Positions 51,973 through 60,250 of a stretch of 64,000 bases of DNA are shown here, in pieces. This DNA is from Sphingopyxis sp. H073 (lineage in GTDB: Bacteria; Pseudomonadota; Alphaproteobacteria; Sphingomonadales; Sphingomonadaceae), in contig NZ_LNSG01000013.1 in the NCBI RefSeq assembly GCF_001468395.1, positions 23,239-87,238 on the forward strand, written 5' to 3'. Position 1 is the first letter of the stretch; every line of letters starts with the position of its first letter. The notes under the pieces are model-generated. The model searched no databases. It was given only the letters and a program-made list of their open reading frames with translations, and was not told where the DNA came from. The translations under genes were made by a program, and so were the position numbers.

Positions 51973-52926
51973 TTAGACCGCCGCGCGCGCCAGCCGGTCG
52001 TTGATCGCCGCGCCCAGCCCCTCGCCCGGAATCGCCGCCACCGCGATCCGCGTCTTCGCGCTCGCCGCCCCCGCATGAAGCGCATCGAACAATCGCGCCG
52101 CCGCCTCGGTCAGATCGCCCGCCGCGCTCAGATTATAATCGCCCGAAAGATCGCCGAACCCGATCGCGTACTCGCCCGCCGCGAAATCCTCCGCGCCCAG
52201 CCGCACCGGCTTCCCCGGCGCATAGTGACTCGCGAGCATCCCCGGCGCGACGATCTTCGATCCCGTCGCGCCCGTCACCGGCACGCCGCTCGCCTCGCCG
52301 AGCATTGCCGCCGTCACCGGCCCCGGCCGCAGGATCTCGATCGCCCCATCCTTCACCCGCGCGATCGTCGACTCCACGCCCGCGCTCGTCGGCCCGTCAT
52401 CGATCACCAGCGCGATCCGCCCGCCAAGGCTCGTCAGGACATGCGCGGCTTTCGTAGGGCTGACACCCCCGCTCGCGTTGGCGCTCGGCGCCGCGAGCGG
52501 CGCCCCCGTCGCCTCGAGAAGCGCGCGCATCGCGCGGTGCGCGGGCACCCGGATCGCCATCGTGTCGAGCCCCGCCGTCGCGATACGCGCGACCGGGCAG
52601 TCGTGCGTGCGCGGCACGACGAGCGTCAGCGGCCCCGGCCAGAAGGCCTCGGCCAGCTTGCGCTCCACATCTCCGAACACCCCCAGCGTCGCGGCGACCG
52701 CAAGGCTCGGGGCATGGACGATCAGCGGGTTGAAATCGGGCCGTCCCTTCGCGGCATAGATGCGCGCGACCGCCTCTGCGTTGCGCGCGTCGGCGGCAAG
52801 GCCATAGACGGTCTCGGTCGGCACCGCGACGGGCATCCCCTCCCCGATCAGCCCCCCGGCGCGCGCGATTGCCTCTGGGCCGAAGGGACAGATAAGGGTG
52901 GTCATCGGCGTTTGATCGTCGGCCAT
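51973..52926 (-). CDS. tsaC: L-threonylcarbamoyladenylate synthase (Sua5 type)
   Basis: 317 residues: YrdC domain with PTETVYGLAADARNAEAV and AKGRPDFNPLIVH (KxR ATP site), AVRVPAH-like IRVPAHRAM, and SANASGGVSPTKAAHV; then the Sua5-specific C-terminal domain (~220-317, containing APGMLASHYAPGKPV). It makes threonylcarbamoyl-AMP for tRNA t6A37. ATG 52926 is used; a second ATG seven codons later is possible. Divergent from the acyl-CoA dehydrogenase gene. Confidence 0.93.
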   Translation of the reverse strand: MADDQTPMTTLICPFGPEAIARAGGLIGEGMPVAVPTETVYGLAADARNAEAVARIYAAKGRPDFNPLIVHAPSLAVAATLGVFGDVERKLAEAFWPGPLTLVVPRTHDCPVARIATAGLDTMAIRVPAHRAMRALLEATGAPLAAPSANASGGVSPTKAAHVLTSLGGRIALVIDDGPTSAGVESTIARVKDGAIEILRPGPVTAAMLGEASGVPVTGATGSKIVAPGMLASHYAPGKPVRLGAEDFAAGEYAIGFGDLSGDYNLSAAGDLTEAAARLFDALHAGAASAKTRIAVAAIPGEGLGAAINDRLARAAV

Positions 52927-52977
52927 GCCGCGCTATAGCGCCCGCGCAACGATATTCATCAGGAAAGTCGGCACCGC

Positions 52978-54720
52978 ATGACTTATACGCCGCCCGTCAC
53001 CGAACAGATGTTCGTCCTCGACCATATCGCGCGCATCGACGCGATGGCCGCCCACGACAAATATGCCGCCGCGACCCCCGACATGGTCGAGGCGATCGTC
53101 ACCGGCATCGGCGAGTTCGCCGCCGACGTCTACGCGCCGCTCAACCGCGTCGGCGATACGCACAACCCGAAATGGCAGGACGGCAAGGTCACGATGCCCC
53201 CGGGTTTCAAGGACGCCTACAAGCAGTTCGTCGAGGCGGGCTGGGGCAGCATCGACGGCCCCGGCGACTATGGCGGGCAGGACCTGCCCTTCACCCTCGC
53301 GACCGTGGTGATCGAGGCGCTCGGCACCGCCAATATGGGCTTCACCCTCTGCAGCATCCTGACCCCCGGCGCGATCCACGCGCTGATGGCCTATGGCACC
53401 GAGGCGCAGCGCCAGACCTGGCTGCCCAAGCTCGTCACCGGCGAATGGAACGGCACGATGAACCTGACCGAGCCCGCCGCGGGCAGCGACGTCGGCGCGC
53501 TCCGCTCGACCGCCGAGAAGGTCACCGAGGGCGAGCATGCCGGCCTGTACCGGATCAAGGGGCAAAAGATCTTCATCACCTTCGGCGAGCATGACCTCAC
53601 CGACAATATCGTCCACCTCGTCCTCGCGCGCACCCCCGGCGCGCCCGAGGGGACGCGCGGCATCTCGCTTTTCCTCGTCCCCAAATATCGCCTCGACGCG
53701 GACGGCAATCCGACGATCAGCAACGGCGTCCACTGCGCCTCGATCGAGCACAAGCTCGGCATCCACGGCTCACCGACCGCGGTGATGGTCTATGGCGACG
53801 GCGAGGATTGCCTCGGCGAGATCGTCGGCGGCGAGATGGGCGGCATGAAAGCGATGTTCGTGATGATGAACAACGCGCGGCTGATGGTCGGCTGCCAGGG
53901 CGTCCAGATCGCCGAGCGCGCGTTGCAACAGGCGCAGCGCTACGCCGCCGAGCGCGTCCAGTCGTCGCTCGCCGGCGCGGCGGACCGTACCCCGGTGACG
54001 ATCGAGCACCACCCCGACGTCAAGCGGATGCTCTGGCGGATGCGCGCGCAGACCGAGGCCGCGCGCGCGCTGATCTATTACGCGTCGGCGCAAACCGATT
54101 TCGGCAAGCTCGGCGACGAAGCCGCCGCGCTGCGCGCCGAGGTGCTCATCCCGCTCGCCAAGGCGCACGCGACCGACATCGGCTGCGAGGTCGCGAGCAT
54201 CGGCGTGCAGGTTCACGGGGGCATGGGCTTCATCGAGGAAACCGGCGCCGCGCAGCATTATCGCGATGCGCGCATCGCCCCGATCTACGAGGGCACCAAC
54301 GGCATCCAGGCCGCCGACCTCGTCGGGCGCAAGCTCGGCATGGCGGGCGGCGACGGCATACGCTCGCTGATCGACGATATCGCGCGCGGCGCCGCCGATT
54401 TCCCCGAATTGGCGCAACTCGCCGAGGCGTGCCGCCACGTTACCGGCTGGCTCGAAACCGCGAGCATCGCCGACCGGCTCGCGGGCAGCTATCCCTATCT
54501 CACCATGCTGTCGACCGCGACCTGCGGCTGGCTGATGGCGACGCAGCACAAGGTGGCAGAGGCCGCGCTGGCATCGGGCAAAGGCGACGCCGCCTTCCTC
54601 CAGGCGAAGCTCGTCTCGACGCGCTTCTACCTCCAGCAGATCGTGCCCGCGGCGACCGGCCTCGCGGCGTCCGCGCTCGCCGGCGACGCAGCGCTCGCGC
54701 CCGTTCCCGCGATCGCCTGA
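52978..54720 (+). CDS. Acyl-CoA dehydrogenase, long form
   Basis: 580 residues with the extra C-terminal domain typical of FadE-like/DmdC-type enzymes. Segments: YGGQDLPFTLATVVIEAL, MNLTEPAAGSDVGALRSTAEK (FAD/substrate loop), IEHKLGIHGSPTAVMVYG, QVHGGMGFIEETGAAQHYRD, and IAPIYEGTNGIQA with the catalytic Glu. Oxidises an acyl-CoA to the enoyl-CoA. RBS AGGAAAG. Ends before a strong hairpin. Confidence 0.92.
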   Translation: MTYTPPVTEQMFVLDHIARIDAMAAHDKYAAATPDMVEAIVTGIGEFAADVYAPLNRVGDTHNPKWQDGKVTMPPGFKDAYKQFVEAGWGSIDGPGDYGGQDLPFTLATVVIEALGTANMGFTLCSILTPGAIHALMAYGTEAQRQTWLPKLVTGEWNGTMNLTEPAAGSDVGALRSTAEKVTEGEHAGLYRIKGQKIFITFGEHDLTDNIVHLVLARTPGAPEGTRGISLFLVPKYRLDADGNPTISNGVHCASIEHKLGIHGSPTAVMVYGDGEDCLGEIVGGEMGGMKAMFVMMNNARLMVGCQGVQIAERALQQAQRYAAERVQSSLAGAADRTPVTIEHHPDVKRMLWRMRAQTEAARALIYYASAQTDFGKLGDEAAALRAEVLIPLAKAHATDIGCEVASIGVQVHGGMGFIEETGAAQHYRDARIAPIYEGTNGIQAADLVGRKLGMAGGDGIRSLIDDIARGAADFPELAQLAEACRHVTGWLETASIADRLAGSYPYLTMLSTATCGWLMATQHKVAEAALASGKGDAAFLQAKLVSTRFYLQQIVPAATGLAASALAGDAALAPVPAIA

Positions 54721-54730
54721 AACATCAGGA

Positions 54731-54769
54731 TTTCCGCGCCCTCCGGCGACCTGCCGGAGGGCGCGGAAA
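54731..54769 (+). terminator. Hairpin terminator after the acyl-CoA dehydrogenase gene
   Basis: Perfect 16-base-pair stem TTTCCGCGCCCTCCGG / CCGGAGGGCGCGGAAA with a 7-base loop. Only a weak T run follows, so the efficiency is uncertain. Confidence 0.7.
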
Positions 54770-54778
54770 GATTCATAA

Positions 54779-54794
54779 TTAACGCGATGCTAAC
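54779..54794 (+). promoter_or_regulatory. Possible CtrA box
   Basis: TTAA (54779-54782), 7 bases, CTAAC (54790-54794): one mismatch from TTAA-N7-TTAAC. It lies 41 bases before the GTG of the c-di-GMP-type protein. Confidence 0.35.
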
Positions 54795-54835
54795 CATCGG
54801 CGGCTAGGACGTTCCGGCAATTGCTGGAGACGTGC

Positions 54836-57127
54836 GTGCCCATTCCGGTAAAGAGTCTGATTATCAGCTGGCGCACGATCGGCCTGTCGCTGCTGCTCAG
54901 CGTCGTCGTCGGCCTGTCGTCGGTCGGCGAGCCCGTCGACCGCGTCATCGAGGCGTCGATCGGCCGCGTCGCGTGGCGCCCGGTATCGGGCGAAACCGTC
55001 GTCGTCGGCGTCGATGACAAGACGCTGCAATCGCTCCAGAATCAGGAGCTCACCGTTGCCAATCACGCAAAAATCATCCGCGCTATCAACGCTGCCGGCG
55101 CAAAGCGCCTATTCGTTGACTTTTCCTATCGGCGTCGGCTGACCGACCCCGATCTGCTAAAGGTCGCCGCGGCCGTGCATCAGATGGGGGACCGGATCAT
55201 CCTCGCGGTTCCCGCGGCCAAAATACAAGGCACCGAGGTCAAGGTCGACTATTGGCCTCCCGCCTCGATGGGGGATCGGGCAAAACGCGCCTGTATCTGT
55301 TGGGAGTATGAATTTTGGCAAGTCTGGCGGGTGCCGCTTGCGGTGTCGGTCGACGGCCGCGTCCTGCCCAGCTTCGCCGCGCTGCTTGCCAACCGTCCGC
55401 TCGACAAGCCGTCGGTGTTTCAGCTCGATTATTCCTACGACACTTCGACCATAAAGGAATATAGTGCGGTCGACCTGCTCACGGGCCGCGTGGGCGCCAA
55501 GGAACTTCGCGGTAAAGACGTCATTTTCGCGCCGACAAATTCGGCGGCGTTCGACCAGCATTTCCTGCCCGGCCATGACACCATGGCGGGCGCCTATATT
55601 CACCTGATCGCCGGTGAAGCGTTGAAGCGTGGCACTCCCATCGATCTCGGCTTCCTGCCCGGGCTTGCGCTGACGTTCGTGGCGATGATGGCGTCGCTGG
55701 CTTTTCGCCACGGCCGCTGGTTCGTTCGCATCGCCTTCGCGATGACGCTCGCCCTGATCGCCGCCAAGGTGGCGCTCAGCCTTTCGCTCGTGTCGACCCA
55801 GATCGGCGCCGCCTGCTTCCTGATCGCAACGCTCAGCGCCAATGTGTCGCGCACCCGTCGCCGCGACTCGGCACAGCGCGAAAATCCGGTGTCGGGACTT
55901 CCCAATTTCGAGGCGCTGCGCTCGCAAACGCCCTTCGGCAGCGCGACCGTCGTCGCCGCGAAGGTCGTCAATTTCGAGGATCTCGCCGCCTTCATCCCGG
56001 GCGACGGCATCGGCCAGCTCGTCGAACAGGTCACCCGCCGCCTGCAACTCGCCTCGCAGGGCACCGTGCTGCACCACGACCTCGACGGCACTTTCGCGTG
56101 GCTCGTCCCTTATTATCAGCACAGCCAGATCGAGGGGCAGCTCGCGGGGCTCGCCGCGTTGTTCAACGCGCCGCTGACGATCGGCGAGCTCCGCGTCGAC
56201 GTCGCGATAGCTTTCGGGGTCAACGACGAGTTCGAGGGGTCGAACGCGCAGCGCCTCGCCGCCGCGCTCGTCGCCGCCGAACAGTCGATTCGCACGCGCT
56301 CGCTGTGGACCAAATATACGCCGCGCGAAAAGGAGGATGCCGGCTGGCAGCTCTCCTTCCACTCGCAGCTCGAGGATGCGCTCACCGGCGGCGACATCTG
56401 GGTCGCCTTCCAGCCGCAATATGAGATCGCGTCGAAGCGGCTCGTCGGGATCGAGGCGCTGGTGCGCTGGACGCACCCGACGCGCGGGCCGATCCCGCCC
56501 GACGAGTTCATCGTCCAGGCCGAAAAGAGCCAGGACATCTATCGCCTCACCCTGTTCGTGATGGATCAGGCGATCCGCTCGGCGGCGCAGCTGCGCGAGC
56601 GGGGCATATCGGCGCATATGTCGGTGAACCTGTCGGCGACCTTGCTCGACCATCGCGACCTTGTCGGCACGATCCGCGTCATGCTCAACGCGCATCATCT
56701 GCCGCCCGAACTGCTCACGATCGAGGTCACCGAAACCGCGCAGATCGAAAACAGCCGCGAGGCGCGCCAGACGCTCGCGCAGTTCCGCCGTGCCGGCATC
56801 CGCCTGTCGATCGACGATTATGGCACCGGCCAGTCGAACCTCGAATATCTGACCGAGATCGAAGCCGACGAGATCAAGATCGACAAGCGATTCGTGATGA
56901 CGATGCGCGATTCGCAGCGCAACCTCGAGGTCGTCAAATCGACGATCGAACTTGCGCATCGCCTGGGCGCCGTCGCGGTGGCCGAAGGCATTGAAGATGC
57001 ACCGACTTTGGCCCTGCTCGAACAATTGGGGTGCGATATCGGTCAGGGATATCTGCTTGGAAAGCCGCAACTATTTTCCGAGCTGGTCAACAGCCTCGCC
57101 GCCACCCCGCAAAGCCGCACCGCCTAG
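54836..57127 (+). CDS. CHASE2 - degenerate GGDEF - EAL cyclic-di-GMP phosphodiesterase
   Basis: 763 residues from GTG 54836, chosen because GGAG lies six bases upstream (a TTG at 54821 is open too). N-terminal membrane helix, a CHASE2 periplasmic sensor (~30-260), membrane helices ~270-345, a GGDEF-like domain (~360-495) that lacks the GGDEF loop, and an EAL domain (~510-760) with EALVRW, NLSATLL, EVTETAQIE, IDDYGTG, KIDKRF and VAEGIED, so the hydrolytic residues appear intact. It probably degrades c-di-GMP in response to an outside signal. A possible CtrA box precedes it. Confidence 0.92.
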   Translation: MPIPVKSLIISWRTIGLSLLLSVVVGLSSVGEPVDRVIEASIGRVAWRPVSGETVVVGVDDKTLQSLQNQELTVANHAKIIRAINAAGAKRLFVDFSYRRRLTDPDLLKVAAAVHQMGDRIILAVPAAKIQGTEVKVDYWPPASMGDRAKRACICWEYEFWQVWRVPLAVSVDGRVLPSFAALLANRPLDKPSVFQLDYSYDTSTIKEYSAVDLLTGRVGAKELRGKDVIFAPTNSAAFDQHFLPGHDTMAGAYIHLIAGEALKRGTPIDLGFLPGLALTFVAMMASLAFRHGRWFVRIAFAMTLALIAAKVALSLSLVSTQIGAACFLIATLSANVSRTRRRDSAQRENPVSGLPNFEALRSQTPFGSATVVAAKVVNFEDLAAFIPGDGIGQLVEQVTRRLQLASQGTVLHHDLDGTFAWLVPYYQHSQIEGQLAGLAALFNAPLTIGELRVDVAIAFGVNDEFEGSNAQRLAAALVAAEQSIRTRSLWTKYTPREKEDAGWQLSFHSQLEDALTGGDIWVAFQPQYEIASKRLVGIEALVRWTHPTRGPIPPDEFIVQAEKSQDIYRLTLFVMDQAIRSAAQLRERGISAHMSVNLSATLLDHRDLVGTIRVMLNAHHLPPELLTIEVTETAQIENSREARQTLAQFRRAGIRLSIDDYGTGQSNLEYLTEIEADEIKIDKRFVMTMRDSQRNLEVVKSTIELAHRLGAVAVAEGIEDAPTLALLEQLGCDIGQGYLLGKPQLFSELVNSLAATPQSRTA

Positions 57128-57235
57128 CCGCCAAAATGGCCGTAATTGTTAAGGTTAAGACTCGCTTTACCATATCGATTAAGGTATATGCTGCGTTAAC
57201 TGTTCTTCGTGGGCAGTGCCAACAGGAGATCTGAC

Positions 57236-57298
57236 ATGGGTTGGTTCTGGAAGTTCCTGGGCGGCGGCGGCACCGGTAACGGCGGCGGCGACGCGTAA
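57236..57298 (+). CDS. 20-residue Trp/Gly-rich mini-protein
   Basis: A 20-codon frame, MGWFWKFLGGGG then a glycine/asparagine tail ending GGGDA. It has a well-placed AGGAGATCTGAC ribosome site and is followed 16 bases later by an intrinsic terminator, and it starts 108 bases after the EAL gene with its own A+T-rich promoter-like stretch (57130-57195). This design favours a real short gene. No function is known to me; the amphipathic aromatic start may touch the membrane. Confidence 0.6.
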   Translation: MGWFWKFLGGGGTGNGGGDA

Positions 57299-57314
57299 GC
57301 CAGGATAGAGATCA

Positions 57315-57346
57315 AAAGGGTCCCGGATGTTTCCGGGGCCCTTTTT
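57315..57346 (+). terminator. Rho-independent terminator of the 20-residue ORF
   Basis: AAAGGGTCCCGGA pairs with TCCGGGGCCCTTT around a short TGTT loop, followed by T residues (CCCTTTTTCT). Strong intrinsic terminator, rare in this GC-rich window. Confidence 0.88.
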
Positions 57347-57385
57347 CTATGCCCGCTGAATGCCCACCAGATGTTGTGGTCACCC

Positions 57386-57728
57386 CCCGAATTTTTTCGG
57401 GCCGCCGTGCCTCTTTTGCCACAGCGCGCCAAACCCCGCGGAAACGCGGGCGATCGCGCTGTGAAGTGTGCGATCCCGTCGACGAAGCGAATCAAAATAT
57501 CGACGAGTTGAGTCGCGAAGCTGTCATTTAGCGTCTTGCATCGACGCGCCGACGTGGCACTATGGATGGTGGGTAGACCACGGGGGCACCCCAACAAATA
57601 GTATTTGGCCGGAAGTGGCGGATTTCCGTCGTCCATCCCATATGGACACGGGAAAACCCCTTCTGCGCCCGAAAATAAGTGCCCCGACGGTCGCTGGAGA
57701 TGCTAAGACTGGGGCTTCGCCCCGAGTC
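57386..57728 (+). other. Structured non-coding stretch upstream of nrdA
   Basis: No gene in the 485 bases between 57299 and 57783, but five hairpins: CCCGAA/TTCGGG (57386-57401); a two-tier stem CACAGCGCG/CGCGCTGTG enclosing CCCGCG-GAAA-CGCGGG (57420-57463); CCGT-C-GTCCAT/ATGGAC-ACGG (57626-57651); GACTGGGGC/GCCCC-G-AGTC (57707-57728); and a palindrome CAAATAGTATTTG (57595-57607). TTGCAT-N16-CACTAT (57536-57563) is a possible promoter. Could be an sRNA gene plus the nrdA 5' leader. Confidence 0.5.
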
Positions 57729-57783
57729 GAACAGGACGGGAACAAACGCGCTGCGCGCGCGTCGGGAAATGGGGGCGATCTAG

Positions 57784-59736
57784 ATGGATTTTCGCGAAAC
57801 AGAGCGGGTGGAGACGAACGACGTGGCAACGATGGAACTGACGAAGACGGACGCCCCGGCGGCCACCGAATCGAAGGCGGAAGGCAAGGCGGAAACGCCT
57901 GCGAAGCTTAACGATTCGGGCGAGCCCGCGGTGCACGCGCGCCGATTCGACGTCGCCGTCGACCGCAGCCGCGATTCGCTGCTCACCGACTTCGGCAAGG
58001 AGACGCTCGAGGACCGCTACCTCCTCCCCGGCGAATCCTATCAGGACCTCTTCGCGCGCGTCGCCTCGGCCTATGCCGACGACCAGGAGCACGCCCAGCG
58101 CCTCTACGACTATATCTCGAAGCTGTGGTTCATGCCCGCCACCCCCGTGCTGTCGAACGGCGGCACCGGCCGCGGCCTGCCGATCAGCTGCTACCTCAAT
58201 TCGGTCGACGACAGCCTCGAGGGCATCGTCGGCACCTGGAACGAGAATGTCTGGCTCGCCAGCCGCGGCGGCGGCATCGGCACCTATTGGGGCGCGGTGC
58301 GCGGTATCGGCGAACCCGTCGGCCTCAACGGCAAGACCAGCGGCATCATCCCCTTCGTCCGCGTGATGGACAGCCTCACCCTCGCGATTTCGCAGGGCTC
58401 GCTCCGCCGCGGTTCGGCCGCCTGCTATCTCGACATCTCGCACCCCGAGATCGAGGAGTTTCTCGAGGTTCGCAAACCCTCGGGCGACTTCAACCGCAAG
58501 GCGCTGAACCTCCACCACGGCGTCCTCATCACCGACGAGTTCATGGAAGCGGTGCGCGACGGCAAGGAATTCGACCTCCGCAGCCCCAAGGACCAGAGCG
58601 TCCGCGGCACCGTCGACGCGCGCTCGCTGTTCCAGAAGCTCGTCGAAACGCGCCTCGCGACCGGCGAGCCCTACATCATCTTCATCGACCAGGTGAACCG
58701 CATGATGCCGAAGCATCATCGCGACCTCGGGCTCAAGGTGTCGACCTCGAACCTCTGCTCGGAAATCACGCTGCCGACGGGGCGCGACCATCTCGGCAAC
58801 GATCGCACCGCGGTCTGCTGCCTCTCGTCCTTGAACCTCGAAACCTGGGACGAGTGGAACGGCGACAAGCTGTTCATCGAGGATGTCATGCGCATGCTCG
58901 ATAACGTCCTCCAGGACTATATCGACCGCGCCCCGCCCGAAATGGCGCGCGCCAAATATAGCGCCAGCCGCGAACGCTCGGTCGGCCTCGGCGTCATGGG
59001 CTTCCACAGCTTCCTGCAGGCGCGCGGCCTGCCGTTCGAGGGCGCGATGGCGAAGTCGTCGAACCTGCGCATCTTCAAGCATATCCGCGCGCAGGTCGAT
59101 CAGGCGTCGATGCTGCTCGCCAAGGAGCGCGGCCCCTGCCCCGACGCCGCCGATCAGGGGGTGATGGAGCGCTTCAGCTGCAAGATGGCGATCGCGCCCA
59201 CCGCGTCGATCAGCATCATCTGCGGCGGCACCAGCGCGTGCATCGAGCCGATCCCCGCGAACATCTACACGCACAAGACGCTCTCGGGCAGCTTCTCGAT
59301 CCGCAACCCGCACCTCGAAGCTCTCCTCGTCGACAAGGCGAAGAACAGCGACGCGATCTGGAATTCGATCCTCGAAAAGGGCGGCAGCGTCCAGCACCTC
59401 GACTTCCTGACGCAGGACGAGAAGGACTGCTACAAGACCAGCTTCGAGATCGACCAGCGCTGGCTGCTCGAACTCGCCGCCGACCGCACGCCGTACATCG
59501 ATCAGGCCGCCTCGCTGAACCTGTTCATCCCGGCCGACGTCGAGAAATGGGATCTGCTCATGCTCCACTACCGCGCGTGGGAACTCGGCATCAAATCGCT
59601 CTACTATCTCCGCTCGAAATCGGTGCAGCGCGCCGGCTTCGCGGGCGGGGTCGAGGCCGACAACACCGCCGAAGCGCCGAAATATGAACTCAGCGCCGAA
59701 AGCACCGATTACGATGAATGCCTGGCCTGCCAGTAA
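57784..59736 (+). CDS. nrdA: Ribonucleoside-diphosphate reductase, alpha subunit
   Basis: 650 residues, class I NrdA. Active-site segments: ATPVLSNGGTGRGLPISCYLN (first redox Cys), the NLCSEI Cys (radical site) and CCLSSLNLETW, PTASISIICGGTSACIEP, the C-terminal tyrosine pair (SLYYLRS) and a CLAC tail for thioredoxin/glutaredoxin reduction. The N-terminal ~60 residues are a low-complexity Thr/Ala/Glu linker and lack the ATP-cone (VxKRDG pattern) of classic NrdA. Reduces ribonucleotides. The start MDFRETERV follows GGGGGCGATCTAG; an internal ATG 16 codons on is an alternative. Confidence 0.95.
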   Translation: MDFRETERVETNDVATMELTKTDAPAATESKAEGKAETPAKLNDSGEPAVHARRFDVAVDRSRDSLLTDFGKETLEDRYLLPGESYQDLFARVASAYADDQEHAQRLYDYISKLWFMPATPVLSNGGTGRGLPISCYLNSVDDSLEGIVGTWNENVWLASRGGGIGTYWGAVRGIGEPVGLNGKTSGIIPFVRVMDSLTLAISQGSLRRGSAACYLDISHPEIEEFLEVRKPSGDFNRKALNLHHGVLITDEFMEAVRDGKEFDLRSPKDQSVRGTVDARSLFQKLVETRLATGEPYIIFIDQVNRMMPKHHRDLGLKVSTSNLCSEITLPTGRDHLGNDRTAVCCLSSLNLETWDEWNGDKLFIEDVMRMLDNVLQDYIDRAPPEMARAKYSASRERSVGLGVMGFHSFLQARGLPFEGAMAKSSNLRIFKHIRAQVDQASMLLAKERGPCPDAADQGVMERFSCKMAIAPTASISIICGGTSACIEPIPANIYTHKTLSGSFSIRNPHLEALLVDKAKNSDAIWNSILEKGGSVQHLDFLTQDEKDCYKTSFEIDQRWLLELAADRTPYIDQAASLNLFIPADVEKWDLLMLHYRAWELGIKSLYYLRSKSVQRAGFAGGVEADNTAEAPKYELSAESTDYDECLACQ

Positions 59737-59746
59737 AGCATAAAAC

Positions 59747-59811
59747 CCCTCTCCCCTTGTGGGAGAGGGAGGGGCCCGTCGCCGCGTGAGCGGCGATGGG
59801 AGGGTGAGGGG
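59747..59811. repeat. Left inverted repeat of the DUF559 element
   Basis: CCCTCTCCCCTTGTGGGAGA start, a GTCGCCGCGTGAGCGGCGAT inner hairpin (59778-59797), then GGGAGGGTGAGGGG. The first part itself is a CTCCC...GGGAG hairpin. Family D related. Confidence 0.9.
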
Positions 59812-60181
59812 AAGAGGCCGCAAGGCCGACCTCCCCCGGTGGACGACCGAAAGAGCGCGCACGCTCCGCCGCGAAGCCACCGATGCCGAGAAGCGCATGT
59901 GGCGCGCCTTGCGAGAGGCTTTTCCTCACGCAAAGTTCCGCCGCCAGCAAGCTCTCGGGCCCTTCTTCGCCGATTTCGCATCGCACGCCGCGCGGCTGGT
60001 GATCGAGGTCGACGGAGGGCAGCATGGCGAAGCGGTCGCCTACGACGAAGCGCGGACACGCTTCATCGAGGGTGAAGGATACAGGGTGATCCGCTTCTGG
60101 AATGACGATGTGATGACGAATATCGAGGGCGTGCTGATGCTGGTTGAAACCGCACTCACCCCCTCACCCTCCCAAGGCTGA
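59759..60181 (+). CDS. DUF559 (VSR-like endonuclease fold) protein
   Basis: About 140 residues if the GTG at 59759 is used; the conserved part starts near TTERARTLRREATDAEKRMW. DUF559 has a PD-(D/E)xK fold related to very-short-patch repair and restriction nucleases; the likely site is FFADFASHAARLVIEVDGGQH with Asp, Glu-x-Asp, plus the later YRVIRFWNDDVMTN. Both ends of the frame are in the flanking repeats, the stop (TGA 60179-60181) within the loop of the right repeat. Other starts (GTG 59786, 59801) are possible. Function of DUF559 is unknown. Confidence 0.82.
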   Translation: MGEGGARRRVSGDGRVRGRGRKADLPRWTTERARTLRREATDAEKRMWRALREAFPHAKFRRQQALGPFFADFASHAARLVIEVDGGQHGEAVAYDEARTRFIEGEGYRVIRFWNDDVMTNIEGVLMLVETALTPSPSQG

Positions 60182-60218
60182 CGCCTTGGGCCCCTCCCTC
60201 TCCCACAAGGGGAGAGGG
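60160..60218. repeat. Right inverted repeat of the DUF559 element
   Basis: CCCCTCACCCTCCC, an AAGGCTGACGCCTT inner hairpin (60174-60187), then the inverted copy ending CCCACAAGGGGAGAGGG. Together with the left repeat it shows matched ends with swapped inner hairpins. Confidence 0.9.
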
Positions 60219-60250
60219 AATCTGGACCGAGTTTCGACTGGAGTACGCCG

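Larger units (their letters stand above)
59747..60218. mobile_element. DUF559 gene bounded by ~60-base inverted repeats
   Basis: Left repeat 59747-59811 and right repeat 60160-60218 share, inverted, an exact 31-base outer block and an exact 14-base inner block, separated by different small hairpins. The single gene between begins and ends inside the repeats. The unit is inserted between nrdA and nrdB. No transposase is present, so mobility would be by other means (see findings). Confidence 0.6.

Noticed and set aside
55157..57070. A 637-codon antisense frame across the EAL gene
   Set aside because: Shadow of a strongly supported gene; no ribosome site or recognisable domain.
57739..57764. 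GGAAC-N16-CGTCG before nrdA as an EcfG promoter
   Set aside because: The -10 part lacks the TT of CGTT and nrdA is not an expected stress target; probably chance in GC-rich DNA.
57536..57783. Cobalamin riboswitch upstream of nrdA
   Set aside because: No B12-box-like GCCACTG element and no matching junction architecture were found.
57703..59898. A 731-codon open frame antisense to nrdA
   Set aside because: Its codons mirror nrdA on the other strand; the Arg/Val/Asp-rich product has no family pattern. Long antisense frames are common in GC-rich DNA.
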